Counted from the stretch's first letter, positions 43,119 through 53,900 are shown. The stretch: DNA of 59,195 bases from an uncultured Clostridia bacterium (GCA_947630705.1 CANRIK010000010.1:1-59195); one strand, 5' to 3'. Notes: generated by a model from the letters alone, not told the origin. Numbers and translations are program-made.

Positions 43119-45674
43119 ATGAAGTCTATAAAAGTTAAAATCTGTATAATGATAGCGCTCGCGCTTGTGATGATTATCTCGTTCGCAACCTTTCTGGGGC
43201 TCACAGCTTCCGCCAACCGCTATGTAACTTTGAGCGGAGCGAGCATATTCAACACCTCCGGCGACGCCGAAATATGGGCGCACGCCGTGACCACCGAAAA
43301 GGACGGTACGGAAATTACCGACGCCGACGACTATTACTATTACACTCTCTTCACTTTCGAAAATGACGGCGACTCGATAGCTTACAGACGCAACCTCGCC
43401 TACAAATGGTACTATAACACTCTCGACGGCGACGACTATGCCGAGGACGAGTCTTCCGAGGAGAGCTCCGAAATTGCGCCCGTGGCCGAGCTGGGCACCG
43501 GATATTTCAATTTGCAGATAGGTTTCGAGGCAGTAAACTTCAAAAAATTTCTCATCACTTTCGAAACGCAGCAGTACAATATGACCGAGGATGAAAAGAC
43601 GGTCAATTACATTGTATTTCTCCCCGCGGAGGGCGGCGTATACGCCAAGATAACCGACGACAAGCAGACGGCGGAAGCAGAGGCCGAGGATATTGACGTG
43701 TCCGATTGCAAAATTCTTTCCGCCGACTATATTTCGATAACTTTGGGCGAGAGCGCGACTGACGTCAGCGGAGAGTACTCCGTCGAAATATGCAACGTTG
43801 ACAGAGACGGTAACAAGGCGGCCTCTTCCGAAACGCAGACCGGCGTGTTCTCGAACGTCGGTAAGATGTATGCGAAATATGTCTCCTCGTCCACCAATCC
43901 CGTAACTCCCATAACCTTCGGCGCGGAATTTGCCGAGAGGGAAGAGGGTGCGGAAGTCGGAGCGAGCGACAGGGCGAGAATGGTAATTTACAGCCTCAAC
44001 GGACAGTCTTTCGTTTTGAACAGAGACGCCGATAATCAGACGGCAAACACCTCGCGCACCATCCGTTCGGTGGAAAACGAGGACGGCACCACCCACTATG
44101 AGGGTGGTCAGATAAACGACACTTGCCCTCCCGTGCTCTGTCTCGATTCGGGCATATCTTATATCGGCAAGGGCAACGAACTCTCGTTTAACTACACGGC
44201 CGTAGACGTTCTCACTCAATCTCCCAGCACGGTGACGGGCTACTTCATGCTCACCAACGAGCAGTATAACGCCGGCGTAAACGCGGACAACTATGAAGAG
44301 GAGAGACTCTTTAAAACGGTAGAGGACAGCGACGACGTGTTTATCTATCCCCACGCCGCGCACTACGTTCCCAAGACGGGCGACTTCGACGGCAGCGTAT
44401 TCGGCGAGGGATTCCAACCCGTAGCCGCGGTTAAGGTCTATCTCAAACTCACCGACACGGCCTCGACGGGCGGACAATCCACCTATGTGTTCCTCGATTG
44501 GTTCGTGGACGAACAATATAAACTTCATATCGGCAAAGACGCCGCCACAAAGCACGATTACGTGGCGGTTGCAAAGGACGAACGCGGAGCCTGCTTCGCC
44601 TATGAAAACTACTCCGACAAAACGGAATCCGCGGAGTGGAAACAGCTTGTAGACGAATATCAGGCGGAAGTAGACAAGGCTGCCGAAAATATCCGCGCCG
44701 GCAAAGACGACTTCTATCTTCCCTCGCTGGAAAAGCTCGTCGGCGACAATGCCACGGCATACACCGATATGACTTTCGGAATCTACTATATGGTCAACAC
44801 GGTAGACAGCAGCACGTCCTCTGCGACGGGTAAGAAGTCCTCGCAGCTTTCGATAGATTTACAGAACGCCGGCGATTATATATTCACCGTATACGTTACC
44901 GATTCTTCCGCCAACGACATGTGGTACACCGACGACAAGGGCGAGAGGAAAGAATTCAGCTCCGCCGACATATGGACCATGTACGACGACGAGGACGAAG
45001 AGGGACTTGCGGACTATCTGCCGTGGTTCAGATTTACCGCCGGCATCTCCGAAATTTCGGTAGAGGACCCGGGGGAACAGAATACGGCTTATGTCGGCAC
45101 TTCGTTCACCGCGCCGTCCTTCAAAATAGAGGGAATTGCCACCAGCACCGAGTACACGCTCTATCGCTTCAACAACGACCTTTACTTCGAGGACAACGGC
45201 GAAACGATGACCTATCAGAACTTTATGAGCAATAAAGAGAGCCTCTTTGAGGGCGTGGGCAGAAAGTATTTCACCAATATCGTCGCCAAATCCGACCTCG
45301 ACGAGAAGAGCGAAGATTACGAAGAATACAGCGCATATGAATGGGACGCGTCCGCGCGTTCGTTCGTTCCGCAGGACGCAAACTCCTTCTACCTCATAAA
45401 GTGCGAGGTGACCAGCACTCGCTTCCCCACCCAGCCGAAGGTGTCCGGTTATATGGGCGTTGCGGCGGCGGATATCCCCGATTCCATAGCCGGCGAAAAC
45501 ACTTGGTTGAGAGACAATATCACATCAGTAATACTTCTCTCCATAGCTGGTGCGGCGTTGCTCGGAATAATTCTGTTACTCGTTATAAAGCCGAGGGATA
45601 AGAAAGACATTGACGCGCAGTACGAAGAGGAAGTTGCGGCAAAGGCCGAAAAACAGGCGAAAAAAAGAAAGTAA
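43119..45674 (+). CDS. Large exported surface protein with C-terminal membrane anchor, unknown
   Basis: 851 aa from the ATG at 43119; a TTG at 43101 would add six residues. Signal peptide (ICIMIALALVMIISFATFLG), then a ~780-residue Asp/Glu/Tyr/Ser-rich ectodomain of mainly beta character with DTASTGGQSTYVFLDWF near 450, DLQNAGDYIFTVYVTDSSA near 577 and Ig-like PGEQNTAYVGTSFTAPSF near 650. One transmembrane helix near 808-828 (SVILLSIAGAALLGIILLL) and a Lys-rich tail follow. No enzymatic or sortase motif. The acidic composition suits a wall-exposed structural or adhesive protein; function unknown. Confidence 0.75.
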   Translation: MKSIKVKICIMIALALVMIISFATFLGLTASANRYVTLSGASIFNTSGDAEIWAHAVTTEKDGTEITDADDYYYYTLFTFENDGDSIAYRRNLAYKWYYNTLDGDDYAEDESSEESSEIAPVAELGTGYFNLQIGFEAVNFKKFLITFETQQYNMTEDEKTVNYIVFLPAEGGVYAKITDDKQTAEAEAEDIDVSDCKILSADYISITLGESATDVSGEYSVEICNVDRDGNKAASSETQTGVFSNVGKMYAKYVSSSTNPVTPITFGAEFAEREEGAEVGASDRARMVIYSLNGQSFVLNRDADNQTANTSRTIRSVENEDGTTHYEGGQINDTCPPVLCLDSGISYIGKGNELSFNYTAVDVLTQSPSTVTGYFMLTNEQYNAGVNADNYEEERLFKTVEDSDDVFIYPHAAHYVPKTGDFDGSVFGEGFQPVAAVKVYLKLTDTASTGGQSTYVFLDWFVDEQYKLHIGKDAATKHDYVAVAKDERGACFAYENYSDKTESAEWKQLVDEYQAEVDKAAENIRAGKDDFYLPSLEKLVGDNATAYTDMTFGIYYMVNTVDSSTSSATGKKSSQLSIDLQNAGDYIFTVYVTDSSANDMWYTDDKGERKEFSSADIWTMYDDEDEEGLADYLPWFRFTAGISEISVEDPGEQNTAYVGTSFTAPSFKIEGIATSTEYTLYRFNNDLYFEDNGETMTYQNFMSNKESLFEGVGRKYFTNIVAKSDLDEKSEDYEEYSAYEWDASARSFVPQDANSFYLIKCEVTSTRFPTQPKVSGYMGVAAADIPDSIAGENTWLRDNITSVILLSIAGAALLGIILLLVIKPRDKKDIDAQYEEEVAAKAEKQAKKRK

Positions 45675-45693
45675 AACTCGTATAAAAAATTAG

Positions 45694-45725
45694 GCGGCTC
45701 GGCGATTTTGCGCCGAGCCGCTTTT
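45694..45725 (+). terminator. Terminator of the surface-protein gene
   Basis: 11-bp stem GCGGCTCGGCG/CGCCGAGCCGC plus T-run. Confidence 0.85.
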
Positions 45726-45758
45726 GTCAGAATAATTGTCAGAATAGTTGTCAGAATA
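45724..45758. repeat. Three tandem TTGTCAGAATA copies
   Basis: Exact copies at 45724-45734, 45736-45746 and 45748-45758, period 12 bp, lying between two terminators upstream of gyrB. Confidence 0.9.
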
Positions 45759-45767
45759 AATTTTAAA

Positions 45768-45804
45768 AGCCGCGCGGCGAATGATATCGCCGCGCGGCTT
45801 TTTT
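45768..45804. terminator. Second hairpin terminator before gyrB
   Basis: 12-bp stem AGCCGCGCGGCG/CGCCGCGCGGCT plus T-run. Confidence 0.8.
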
Positions 45805-45883
45805 ATCTGCCGGAACCTATGCGCGACTTACGCAAAAAAAGGGAGGAATACGGCGCGCTTCGGAATTTTTTATTTTATTGCAC

Positions 45884-45912
45884 TTTACATTTTATACAAA
45901 ATATGGTATAAT
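45884..45912 (+). promoter_or_regulatory. Promoter of gyrB-gyrA
   Basis: TTTACA (45884-45889), 17-bp spacer, TATAAT (45907-45912). Confidence 0.8.
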
Positions 45913-45980
45913 TACATAGTTAATATCAACTAAATGTGCCGACGGGTATTTCCGTCGGGAAAAATGACAAGGCGGATCAA

Positions 45981-48056
45981 ATGGAAAAAAAGCAACACTA
46001 CAACGCCGACGACCTTAAAATACTCGAAGGTCTCGAAGCCGTGCGCGTGCGCCCGGGCATGTATATAGGTTCCACGGGCGTAAACGGACTTCACCATATT
46101 CTCTGGGAGATAGTGGACAACTCCATAGACGAGGCGGCAAACGGATATGCCGACGAAATAACCGTGACTTTGCACAGAGACGGTTCGGCTTCCGTCGAGG
46201 ACAACGGCAGGGGCATGCCTACCGACGTGAACACCAAGGCGAAAATGAGCGGCGTGGAAATTATTTTCACGAAGCTCCACGCCGGCGGCAAGTTCGACAA
46301 CGAAAATTACGCATTTTCCGGAGGTCTGCACGGAGTGGGCGCGTCCGTAACAAACGCCCTCTCAAAATGGCTCAACGTAGAGGTTTACAGGGATACCGTG
46401 TTCAAAATGTCGTTCACTTCTTATTACGACAAGGCAAAGAAGAAGTGGATGTGCGGCATACCGACCGCGCCTCTTTCGGATACGGGCGAAAAGACAAAAA
46501 AACGCGGCACGTATGTGCGGTTTTTGCCCGACAGCGAAGTTTTCGAAACGGTTGAATGGAACTATGAGACCGTCTCGAAACGTTTGAAAGAGCTTGCGTT
46601 TTTAAATAAGGGCGTACAGATAAACTTTATCGACGAACGCCCCGTCTATTCGGTGGAGGAGACCGAGGACGACGACGGAAACATGAAGGAGATAAAGGTC
46701 GAACAGCCTCCGCGCGAACCGGTCACATACAAGTACGACGGCGGTCTTGTGGATTTCGTAAAATACCTCAACGACGGGAAAACTCCCCTCTATGACGAGC
46801 CGCTGTATTACAGCGATATAAAGGATATACAGGTAAAGGGCGCGCCGGCCGGCAAAATCAAGATAGAGTTCGCTCTCTGCCACACCAAGGACGACACGGA
46901 GAGCCTATTCTCATTCGTGAACAATATCTCCACGGTTGAGGGCGGATATCACGAGAACGGCTTTCATTCGGGGCTATTGAAGGCGGTGAACGATTATGCG
47001 AGAAATAACGGCTTTTTAAAGGCCAAGGACGCGGCGTTTATTGCCGACGACGTGAAGGAGGGACTCACCGCCGTTCTCACGGTCAAGATGGCAAACGTCG
47101 AATTCGAGGGTCAGACAAAGACAAAGCTGGGCAATCCCGAGGCCCGTCCGCCCGTTGAACAGACGGTTGTGGAGGGCTTGCAGAAATTGCAGTCGGAGAG
47201 AGGCAAAAAGGCAATCTTCGAAGAAATCGCCAAAAAGGCCAAGTTCGCCGCGGACGACAGAATAAAGCACCGCGCCGAACGCGACGTGGCCAAGGCCGCC
47301 AGCGAAAACGACGGGTTGAACCTTGTGGGAAAACTCGCCTCGTGCTCCGGCAAAAACCCCGATATGAACGAATTGTTCATAGTCGAGGGCGACAGCGCCG
47401 GCGGCACCGCAAAACAGGCTCGCGTCCGCCTTTATCAGAGTATTCTGCCTCTACGCGGCAAGCCTCTGAACGTGCAGAAGAAGACTGCGTTGCAGGCTCT
47501 GCAAAACGAAGAGATAAAGACTATGATTTCCGCGATAGGCGCCGGATTCAACCGCTCCTTCGACGTGGAAAAGACAAAGTATAAGAAAGTCATAATTTTG
47601 TCGGACGCCGATCAGGACGGCATGCATATCCGCTGTATACTCCTCACCTTTTTCTTCAAGTATATGCGCGACCTTATCAACTCCGGCTACGTATATATTG
47701 GCATGCCGCCTCTTTACAAAGTGTATAAAAAGGACGTGGTCGAGTACGCCTACGACGACAACGAGCTCGACGAAAAGATAAAAAAGGTCGGCAAGGGCTA
47801 TTCGCTCCAACGCTACAAGGGTTTGGGAGAGATGTCCGCCGATCAGCTTTGGGACACCACCATGAATCCGGCCACGCGCAATCTGATACAAGTGACGATA
47901 GAGGACGCGGCGGAGGCGGCGAGCGTCATAGAAATGCTCATGGGCGACAAGGTGGAAGGACGCAAGGAATTTCTCGCGCAAAACGCCAATTTCAATAAGG
48001 TTGACGGCTTCATAGAGAGAGTCAACTTCAAAGCGCGCAACGAGGAGGTTGACTGA
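45981..48056 (+). CDS. gyrB: DNA gyrase subunit B (or ParE-like type II topoisomerase subunit)
   Basis: 691 aa from the ATG at 45981, with AAGGCGG upstream; the longer frame from 45936 lacks support. GHKL ATPase domain: [11 protein letters not shown] near residue 21, [10 protein letters not shown] near 43, ENDNG-equivalent [11 protein letters not shown] near 70, [14 protein letters not shown] near 115. TOPRIM domain: [12 protein letters not shown] near 470, [11 protein letters not shown] near 540, [14 protein letters not shown] near 612. It supplies ATPase and cleavage functions for supercoiling or decatenation. The stop and the gyrA start share bases. ParE is the alternative, as the pair is not beside dnaA-recF here. 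Confidence 0.88.
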   Translation: MEKKQHYNADDLKILEGLEAVRVRPGMYIGSTGVNGLHHILWEIVDNSIDEAANGYADEITVTLHRDGSASVEDNGRGMPTDVNTKAKMSGVEIIFTKLHAGGKFDNENYAFSGGLHGVGASVTNALSKWLNVEVYRDTVFKMSFTSYYDKAKKKWMCGIPTAPLSDTGEKTKKRGTYVRFLPDSEVFETVEWNYETVSKRLKELAFLNKGVQINFIDERPVYSVEETEDDDGNMKEIKVEQPPREPVTYKYDGGLVDFVKYLNDGKTPLYDEPLYYSDIKDIQVKGAPAGKIKIEFALCHTKDDTESLFSFVNNISTVEGGYHENGFHSGLLKAVNDYARNNGFLKAKDAAFIADDVKEGLTAVLTVKMANVEFEGQTKTKLGNPEARPPVEQTVVEGLQKLQSERGKKAIFEEIAKKAKFAADDRIKHRAERDVAKAASENDGLNLVGKLASCSGKNPDMNELFIVEGDSAGGTAKQARVRLYQSILPLRGKPLNVQKKTALQALQNEEIKTMISAIGAGFNRSFDVEKTKYKKVIILSDADQDGMHIRCILLTFFFKYMRDLINSGYVYIGMPPLYKVYKKDVVEYAYDDNELDEKIKKVGKGYSLQRYKGLGEMSADQLWDTTMNPATRNLIQVTIEDAAEAASVIEMLMGDKVEGRKEFLAQNANFNKVDGFIERVNFKARNEEVD

Positions 48057-50545
48057 TGGCAAAGAAATCCAACGGTTTTCAGACTTCGATACCGCAGGGC
48101 AACGTGTATGTTCAGTCCATAGAACGGGTAATGCCGGGCTCAATGCTCCCCTACGCCGAGTTTGTCATACTCGACAGAGCCCTCCCCAGAGTGGAGGACG
48201 GGTTGAAACCCGTTCAGCGCAGAATTCTTTTTACCATGTCCGAAATGGGACTGACTCCCGACAAGCCCCACAAGAAGTCGGCGCGCATAGTCGGCGATTG
48301 TATGGGTAAATATCACCCCCACGGCGACAGCTCTGTGTACGACGCAATGGTCAGAATGGCTCAACCTTTCAACATGCGCTGTACTCTCGTAAACGGCCAC
48401 GGCAACTTCGGTTCGGTGGACGGCGATCCGGCGGCGGCGATGAGATATACGGAGGCGCGGCTCGAACCGCTCGCACTCGAACTTTTGAGGGATATCGACA
48501 AGGAGACTGTGCCCTTCTCGTTCAACTTCGACGATTCTCTGTTGGAGCCGGACATACTCCCCGGGAGATTCCCCAACCTTCTTGTAAACGGAGCCAACGG
48601 CATAGCGGTGGGGCTTGCCACGAACATACCCACGCACAACCTCGGCGAAGTGATAGACGGTTGCTGCGCTTATATCGACAACAACAAGATAACTTTAAAC
48701 GAAATTATGAAAATAATTCCCGGGCCCGACTTTTCGACAGGCGGATACATAATCGCCAACGAGCTCAAACAGGCGTACGAGACGGGCAAGGGGAAGATAA
48801 CTCTCCGCGCGAAATATTCCGTCGAGCAGGGAGAATACGGCAAAAAGAACATAGTCATAACCGAACTGCCCTATCAGACAAACAAGGCGGAACTTCTCCG
48901 CAAAATCATGCTTCTCCGCGAAGAGAAAAAGGCGCTTTTGGACGGAATTTCCGACATAGTGGACGAATCCGACCGCTCGGGCATGCGCGCCGTCGTTACT
49001 GTGAAAAAGGACGCGGACGTGGACGCCATATTGCAGATTCTTTTCAAGTATACCGATTTGGAGTGTACTTTCGGAATAAACATGGTTGCGATAGCCGGCG
49101 GCAAACCGAGGCAGTTGGGGCTTCTCGACATATTGAAATATTACACGCGCTATCAGCAGCAGGTGGTTTTGCGCCGCTGTAAGTTCGAACTGAAAGAAGC
49201 CGAAGCTCGCTGCCATATCCTCGAAGGTCTCATCATAGGCGTGCACAACGTGGACGAAGTGGTGAAAATTATAAAGACTTCCGACAACACCGCCCACGCG
49301 AGGTCGAGACTTATGGAGAGGTTTTCGCTCTCCGAAAAACAGGCGCAGGCAATACTCGATTTGCGCCTCGCCCGTCTCGCAAAACTTGAAGTGGCCAAGC
49401 TCGAAGACGAATTGCGTCAGCTCAAAGCCCGTATAGAGCAGTTGAGAAAGATAATAGAGAGCAGGGATCTGCAATACGATATCGTAAAGCGCGAGATGCT
49501 CGAAATAAAGGAAAAATACAAGAGCGAGCGCAGAACGAAGATAGTGGACAGCGAGGAGAAAATCAACGTAAAGCGCGCCGACATAAAGCGCACGGTTACC
49601 GAATGGGCGGTTACGTTGACGGCTTCCGACGCTCTGAAATTCCTCGAACGCGAGGATTTCGACGAACATATCAAAAAGAAAACGCCCTCGGGCGCAAGTC
49701 TGTCCGCCCTCTATAAACAGGCGGTGGTCTGCGGTTCCGACGCTATCGTCTATGCCTTTACAAATCTCGGCAACTGCGTAAAGATTCCTCTCGAAGAAGT
49801 GGAACCTATGGAGCTTCGCTCTTCCGGAGTCAAACTCGACGCGCTCGCGGACGGCGTTTCGAAGGGCGAGCGTCCGGTGAGGATATTCGCAATATCCGGC
49901 AAGCCGCAGGGCGGAGAATTGCTGTTCTTCACAAAGCAGGGCGCGGTAAAACGCACGGATTGGTCGGAGTACGATTTGAACAAAAAGGTCTTTCCTGCAA
50001 TCAAACTGAAATCGGGAGACGAGGTTTTGACGGCGGAGAATTGGGATTCCGACGAATATTCTACAATGCTGTTCGTAACTCGCAACGCCATGTGTCTTAA
50101 CGCGTCGAAGGACGACGTTCCCGTACAGGGCAGAATCGCCGGCGGCGTGAGGGGAATAACTCTTTCCGAGGGCGACGAATTGATTTTTGCAACCCAGCAG
50201 AAGAGCGAGGGCGAAATAATAGTCGCGACAACTCTCGGCACTTTCAAGCGCGTGATATCTTCGCTTTTCGACGAGCACGGAAGGGGCTCGAAGGGAGTGA
50301 TGATCGCCGACATAAAGGGCAAGGGAGAGCTGTTGTTCTCCGACTATGTGACAATACCCTATAAACTCGCGATTATATCGTCGGACAAGACCGTTACGGA
50401 AATAGATACGGAGGACATAGACATAGAGAGCCGAGTTTCCAAGGGCAAGAGCCTGAACGGCATTTCCGATGCCGTAAAAGTAGTCGCGCTCAAATATAAA
50501 TCGGAGTATCCGAACGGCTCCATGCAGATAAACTTTTTGAAATAG
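48056..50545 (+). CDS. gyrA: DNA gyrase subunit A (or ParC-like)
   Basis: 829 aa. The breakage-reunion core has [18 protein letters not shown] near residue 40, [17 protein letters not shown] near 82, and the catalytic Tyr in [11 protein letters not shown] near 127. The Ser and Asp of the quinolone-contact helix (GDSSVYD) are wild type. A long coiled-coil (about 430-490) and six-bladed C-terminal domain follow (AGGVRGITL near 695). The gyrase box appears only as a degenerate GRGSKG near 743, so ParC-like activity cannot be excluded. Overlaps the upstream stop, a tight pair. Confidence 0.88.
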   Translation: MAKKSNGFQTSIPQGNVYVQSIERVMPGSMLPYAEFVILDRALPRVEDGLKPVQRRILFTMSEMGLTPDKPHKKSARIVGDCMGKYHPHGDSSVYDAMVRMAQPFNMRCTLVNGHGNFGSVDGDPAAAMRYTEARLEPLALELLRDIDKETVPFSFNFDDSLLEPDILPGRFPNLLVNGANGIAVGLATNIPTHNLGEVIDGCCAYIDNNKITLNEIMKIIPGPDFSTGGYIIANELKQAYETGKGKITLRAKYSVEQGEYGKKNIVITELPYQTNKAELLRKIMLLREEKKALLDGISDIVDESDRSGMRAVVTVKKDADVDAILQILFKYTDLECTFGINMVAIAGGKPRQLGLLDILKYYTRYQQQVVLRRCKFELKEAEARCHILEGLIIGVHNVDEVVKIIKTSDNTAHARSRLMERFSLSEKQAQAILDLRLARLAKLEVAKLEDELRQLKARIEQLRKIIESRDLQYDIVKREMLEIKEKYKSERRTKIVDSEEKINVKRADIKRTVTEWAVTLTASDALKFLEREDFDEHIKKKTPSGASLSALYKQAVVCGSDAIVYAFTNLGNCVKIPLEEVEPMELRSSGVKLDALADGVSKGERPVRIFAISGKPQGGELLFFTKQGAVKRTDWSEYDLNKKVFPAIKLKSGDEVLTAENWDSDEYSTMLFVTRNAMCLNASKDDVPVQGRIAGGVRGITLSEGDELIFATQQKSEGEIIVATTLGTFKRVISSLFDEHGRGSKGVMIADIKGKGELLFSDYVTIPYKLAIISSDKTVTEIDTEDIDIESRVSKGKSLNGISDAVKVVALKYKSEYPNGSMQINFLK

Positions 50546-50636
50546 GAATGAAATTTTATAAAAGTGCTTTGAAAAACTTGATTTAATCGCAGCGATGTGA
50601 TACAAATATTTTCGTAATAAATTATGAGGTGAATAA

Positions 50637-51599
50637 ATGTCTAAATTATCGGAAGAAATCAAGGAACAAAACGAAGAAAACAAGAAGAAACTGAAAGCCA
50701 TGGGCCCCGTCAAGCTCGCGATTTTGGCCATTCTCCTGATAGGTACCGTAATCTCGTACGTATTCTACGAGTATTTCTACGGCGAGAAAGCCGGATGGTG
50801 TCAAAATCCCGATACGGGCAACGCACTTTTGAACGATATATGTCTGTGGATACCTAAAATCATAACATGTATTCAGTTTATAACCATAGTGCTCGTTATA
50901 GTCACGATAGTGCTCATCATAATCCGAAAGCTCCTCGGCAAAACGCAGCGCAGCAAGACGGTGGGCATGCTTTTATGCAATCTTATACGTTGGCTCACGG
51001 CGATAGTGCTCGTGATAGCGGTGCTCTATATCTGGGGCGTTGACGCAACGGCGCTCATTACGGGAGCCGGAGTCGTAACGTTGGTCGTAGGTCTCGGCAT
51101 GCAATCGCTCATTGCCGACGTGGTTGCCGGACTCTTCATTGTATTCGAGAACGAATTCAATGTCGGCGATTGGATTACGATAGGCGATTTCCGCGGAGAG
51201 GTTATTTCGATAGGTATAAGAACCACCAAACTCAAAGCCGCCGGAAACGTCAAGATTTTCAACAATAACTCCATACAGGGAGTAATCAACCATACCCTCG
51301 AACCCTCGATAGTCAAGTGTCTTATAGACGTGGAATACGGCGAAAAACTTCCCGAAATCGAAAAGATTATCAACAACAATATCGGAAGTCTCAAAGTGGC
51401 GGGAGCGCTTTCGCCCGTTCTTTACGACGGCGTTGCAAAGCTCGGCGCAAGCGGCGTGACCCTTCAATTCGAAGTCTCCGCATACGAGGGCGACTACTAC
51501 GTGGTGGAGCGCGCTCTCAATGCCGCGGTTAAGAATATGTTCGACGAGAACGGAATAAACATTCCTTTCCCCCAGCTCGTTCTTCACAACGGCAAGTAA
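50637..51599 (+). CDS. Small-conductance mechanosensitive channel (MscS family)
   Basis: 320 aa. Three or more transmembrane segments (about 28-45, 75-100, 118-140), the pore-lining TM3 GLGMQSLIADVVAGLF near residue 155, and the MscS beta domain start NEFNVGDWITIGDFRGEV near 175. It opens under membrane tension to release solutes on osmotic downshock. A charged N-terminal helix (KEQNEENKKKL) precedes TM1. ATGAGGTGAATAA contains the ribosome site. Confidence 0.92.
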   Translation: MSKLSEEIKEQNEENKKKLKAMGPVKLAILAILLIGTVISYVFYEYFYGEKAGWCQNPDTGNALLNDICLWIPKIITCIQFITIVLVIVTIVLIIIRKLLGKTQRSKTVGMLLCNLIRWLTAIVLVIAVLYIWGVDATALITGAGVVTLVVGLGMQSLIADVVAGLFIVFENEFNVGDWITIGDFRGEVISIGIRTTKLKAAGNVKIFNNNSIQGVINHTLEPSIVKCLIDVEYGEKLPEIEKIINNNIGSLKVAGALSPVLYDGVAKLGASGVTLQFEVSAYEGDYYVVERALNAAVKNMFDENGINIPFPQLVLHNGK

Positions 51600-51612
51600 A
51601 TAAATTTATTGA

Positions 51613-51644
51613 CCCCGTGCCGGATTCCGGCACGGGGTAATTTT
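51613..51644 (+). terminator. Terminator after mscS
   Basis: 11-bp stem CCCCGTGCCGG/CCGGCACGGGG followed by a T-rich stretch. Confidence 0.75.
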
Positions 51645-51881
51645 ATGTATGAGCGCTCGGCATTTGAATTGTCTGCGGTCGGAATATCGGCAAACGATAT
51701 TTTCGCGGACGTTTCGTATCGCGGCCGGCATATCTCGCGAATGGTTTTTGCGGAACGGCCGGTTATTCGCGGAAATTCGTATATTTGCGGCCCGTTTTCA
51801 AATATAAGTAATTTTTATACGAAAAAATTTGTTCAGACTATTGACAACTGCCGCTGTTTCTGTTAAACTTTCTATCAATAA

Positions 51882-51911
51882 TTCACTTTTTTATGAATAT
51901 TTGCGTATAAT
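51882..51911 (+). promoter_or_regulatory. Probable promoter of the T-box/trpB2 transcript
   Basis: TTCACT (51882-51887), 18-bp spacer, TATAAT (51906-51911). An alternative lies just upstream: TTGACA (51841-51846), 17 bp, TAAACT (51864-51869). Either would start the leader before Stem I. Confidence 0.6.
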
Positions 51912-51954
51912 TTAATAAATATTCATATAAAGGCAATTCAGTTTAATCAAACCG

Positions 51955-52208
51955 ATGAAGCAGAATAGTATCCCGCACAACTCTGTGCGCAGAGAGCCTC
52001 CGGCGGTGGAATGGAGGCGGCAGAGCGTGGGTGAATGGGCTGCCGAGGGCGGACGGGAAAATCAAAGTATCGTCCGACGGGATCTCCCGTAACAGAGATA
52101 GGGCATGTCGGTGCCCGTATAACGAGATAGCGCTCGGTCGCTATGAAATTGGGTGGCAACACGGTGAATATCGTCCCATAGGCGGTATTTGCCGTGTTTT
52201 ATTTTTAA
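51955..52208 (+). promoter_or_regulatory. Tryptophan T-box riboswitch
   Basis: Contains the Stem I AGAGAG/GGTGGAA-type motifs (51987-52012), a specifier bulge GTGAATGGG with Trp codon UGG at 52036-52038 between the arms CGGCAG and CTGCCG, and the T-box GGGTGGCAACACGG at 52151-52164. The CACGG of the T-box can instead pair with CCGTG at about 52191-52196, followed by TTTTATTTTT, to make the terminator. Uncharged tRNA-Trp should turn on the downstream trpB2. Confidence 0.9.
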
Positions 52209-52226
52209 ATTTTCAGGAGGCGCATT

Positions 52227-53603
52227 ATGTCAGATAAAATCCCCTACAAAATCTATTTGAACGAAGATGAGATGCCCAAGAGCTGGCTCAATTTAAAGGC
52301 TTACATGAAGGAACAGCACGACCCGTTTTTAAATCCGGCGACGGGTAAGCCCTGTACGGCGGAAGAGCTTGAAGCGGTATTCTGCAAAGAGTGCGTAAAG
52401 CAGGAGCTCGACAGCGTTGACCGAGAAATCGAAATTCCTCGCGGAGTATCCGATTTCTATAAAATGTTCCGTCCGTCTCCGCTCGTAAGGGCTTATTTTC
52501 TCGAAAAAGCCCTCGGCACTCCGGCGCAGATATATTATAAATTCGAGGGCAACAACACATCGGGCTCGCATAAACTCAACTCTGCGGCGGCGCAGGCGTA
52601 CTACGCCAAGGAGCAGGGGCTCAAATCCATAACCACAGAAACGGGAGCCGGTCAATGGGGCACGGCCCTCTCCATGGCAGCGGCGTTCTACGGGTTGGAT
52701 CTGTCCGTATATATGGTAAAAATTTCCTCCGAGCAGAAGCCTTACAGGAAGGAGGTCATGAGAACATACGGCGCAAAAGTAATACCGTCTCCCTCCGATA
52801 CCACAGAGGCCGGCAGGAAGATATTAAAGGAATTCCCGGGCACGGGCGGCTCGCTCGGCTGCGCCATAGCCGAGGCGGTGGAGGCGGCGGTCTCCACTCC
52901 CGACTGCCGCTATGTTCTGGGCTCCGTGCTCGACCATGTGCTCCTGCACCAGTCGGTCATAGGCCTCGAAAGCAAGACGGCTCTCGACAAGTACGGAGTA
53001 TACCCCGATATAGTTATAGGCTGCGTCGGCGGCGGTTCCAACTTCGGCGGACTGATAGCCCCGTACATGGCGGAGAGGTTGCAGAACAAAAACTCCGTAG
53101 AGTTCCTCGGCGTGGAGCCGGCGAGCTGTCCCTCCATGACGAGAGGCAAATACGCCTACGACTTCTGCGACAGCGCATGCATAACTCCGCTGGCCAGAAT
53201 GTACACGCTGGGTTGCGGCTTCATGCCGTCCCCGAACCACGCCGGCGGTCTGCGCTATCACGGCATGAGTCCGGTAATATCCAAGCTCTATCACGACGGT
53301 TATATCCGCGTCACTTCGGCGGAACAGAGCAAGGTTTTTGATGCGGCGGTGACCTTTGCCCGTTGCGAGGGCATACTTCCGGCTCCCGAGAGCGCGCATG
53401 CGATAAAGGCCGCCGTGGACGAGGCTTTAAAGTGCAGGGAGACGGGGGAGAAGAAGGTAATTCTCTTCGGGCTCACGGGAACGGGATACTTCGACCTCGC
53501 CGCATACAAGAGCTATAACGACGGCACCATGACCGACGTCATTCCCACTGACTCCGACCTTCAAAAGGGATTTAAGAGCCTTCCGAAGGTCCCCGAGACT
53601 TAA
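52227..53603 (+). CDS. trpB: Tryptophan synthase beta-like (TrpB2), PLP-dependent
   Basis: 458 aa, about 60 longer than ordinary TrpB, with the extended N-terminus of the TrpB2 group (MPKSWLNLKAYM). PLP lysine in TSGSHKLNSA near residue 115, TETGAGQWG near 137, and the phosphate-binding CVGGGSNFGG near 267. It makes Trp from indole and serine. TrpB2 does not normally need TrpA; no trp gene lies nearby, so scavenging of external indole is likely. CAGGAGG precedes the ATG. A Trp T-box controls it. Confidence 0.92.
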   Translation: MSDKIPYKIYLNEDEMPKSWLNLKAYMKEQHDPFLNPATGKPCTAEELEAVFCKECVKQELDSVDREIEIPRGVSDFYKMFRPSPLVRAYFLEKALGTPAQIYYKFEGNNTSGSHKLNSAAAQAYYAKEQGLKSITTETGAGQWGTALSMAAAFYGLDLSVYMVKISSEQKPYRKEVMRTYGAKVIPSPSDTTEAGRKILKEFPGTGGSLGCAIAEAVEAAVSTPDCRYVLGSVLDHVLLHQSVIGLESKTALDKYGVYPDIVIGCVGGGSNFGGLIAPYMAERLQNKNSVEFLGVEPASCPSMTRGKYAYDFCDSACITPLARMYTLGCGFMPSPNHAGGLRYHGMSPVISKLYHDGYIRVTSAEQSKVFDAAVTFARCEGILPAPESAHAIKAAVDEALKCRETGEKKVILFGLTGTGYFDLAAYKSYNDGTMTDVIPTDSDLQKGFKSLPKVPET

Positions 53604-53638
53604 AATTGCTTTTCCGTTTAAAATTGTCCGTCAAATAA

Positions 53639-53668
53639 TTGCAATTTTTATTCCTCGCGTGTTATAAT
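53639..53668 (+). promoter_or_regulatory. Promoter of the DUF1858 gene
   Basis: TTGCAA (53639-53644), 18-bp spacer, TATAAT (53663-53668). Confidence 0.65.
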
Positions 53669-53702
53669 AATTGCATAGAAAAAATTGTACGGAGATGCTT
53701 AT

Positions 53703-53900
53703 ATGGCAAAGATAACCAAGGACACTTTAATTATCGACTGTCTCAAAATAAACCCCAACAGCGCAGAAATTCTTCAATCCGTCGGCATGCACTGCCTCGG
53801 TTGCGCGATGGCGCACGGCGAAACGATTGAAGAGGCCGTTTTCGTGCACGGACACGACCTCGACGCTTTGCTTGCAAAACTTAACGAGGGCGTTGAATAA
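53703..53900 (+). CDS. DUF1858 small protein with CxxC motif
   Basis: 65 aa from the ATG at 53703 (ACGGAG upstream). Residues show the DUF1858 pattern: LIIDCLKINPNSAEIL near 8, then MHCLGCAMAHGETIEEA near 32, and a C-terminal helix. The CxxC site may bind metal or take part in redox chemistry, as in relatives of hybrid-cluster and ScdA-type proteins. Function unsettled. A terminator follows. Confidence 0.85.
   Translation: MAKITKDTLIIDCLKINPNSAEILQSVGMHCLGCAMAHGETIEEAVFVHGHDLDALLAKLNEGVE

Larger units (their letters stand above)
45675..45980. other. 306-base gap with two terminators, a tandem repeat and the gyrB promoter
   Basis: From left to right: terminator 45694-45725, three TTGTCAGAATA copies (45724-45758), second terminator 45768-45804, then the gyrB promoter and a ~60-base leader. 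No gene is seen. Confidence 0.8.

Noticed and set aside
51609-51866. Open frame of 85 codons after mscS
   Set aside because: It begins inside the terminator hairpin, has no ribosome site and a composition unlike neighbouring proteins; the region is better explained as leader DNA for the T-box.
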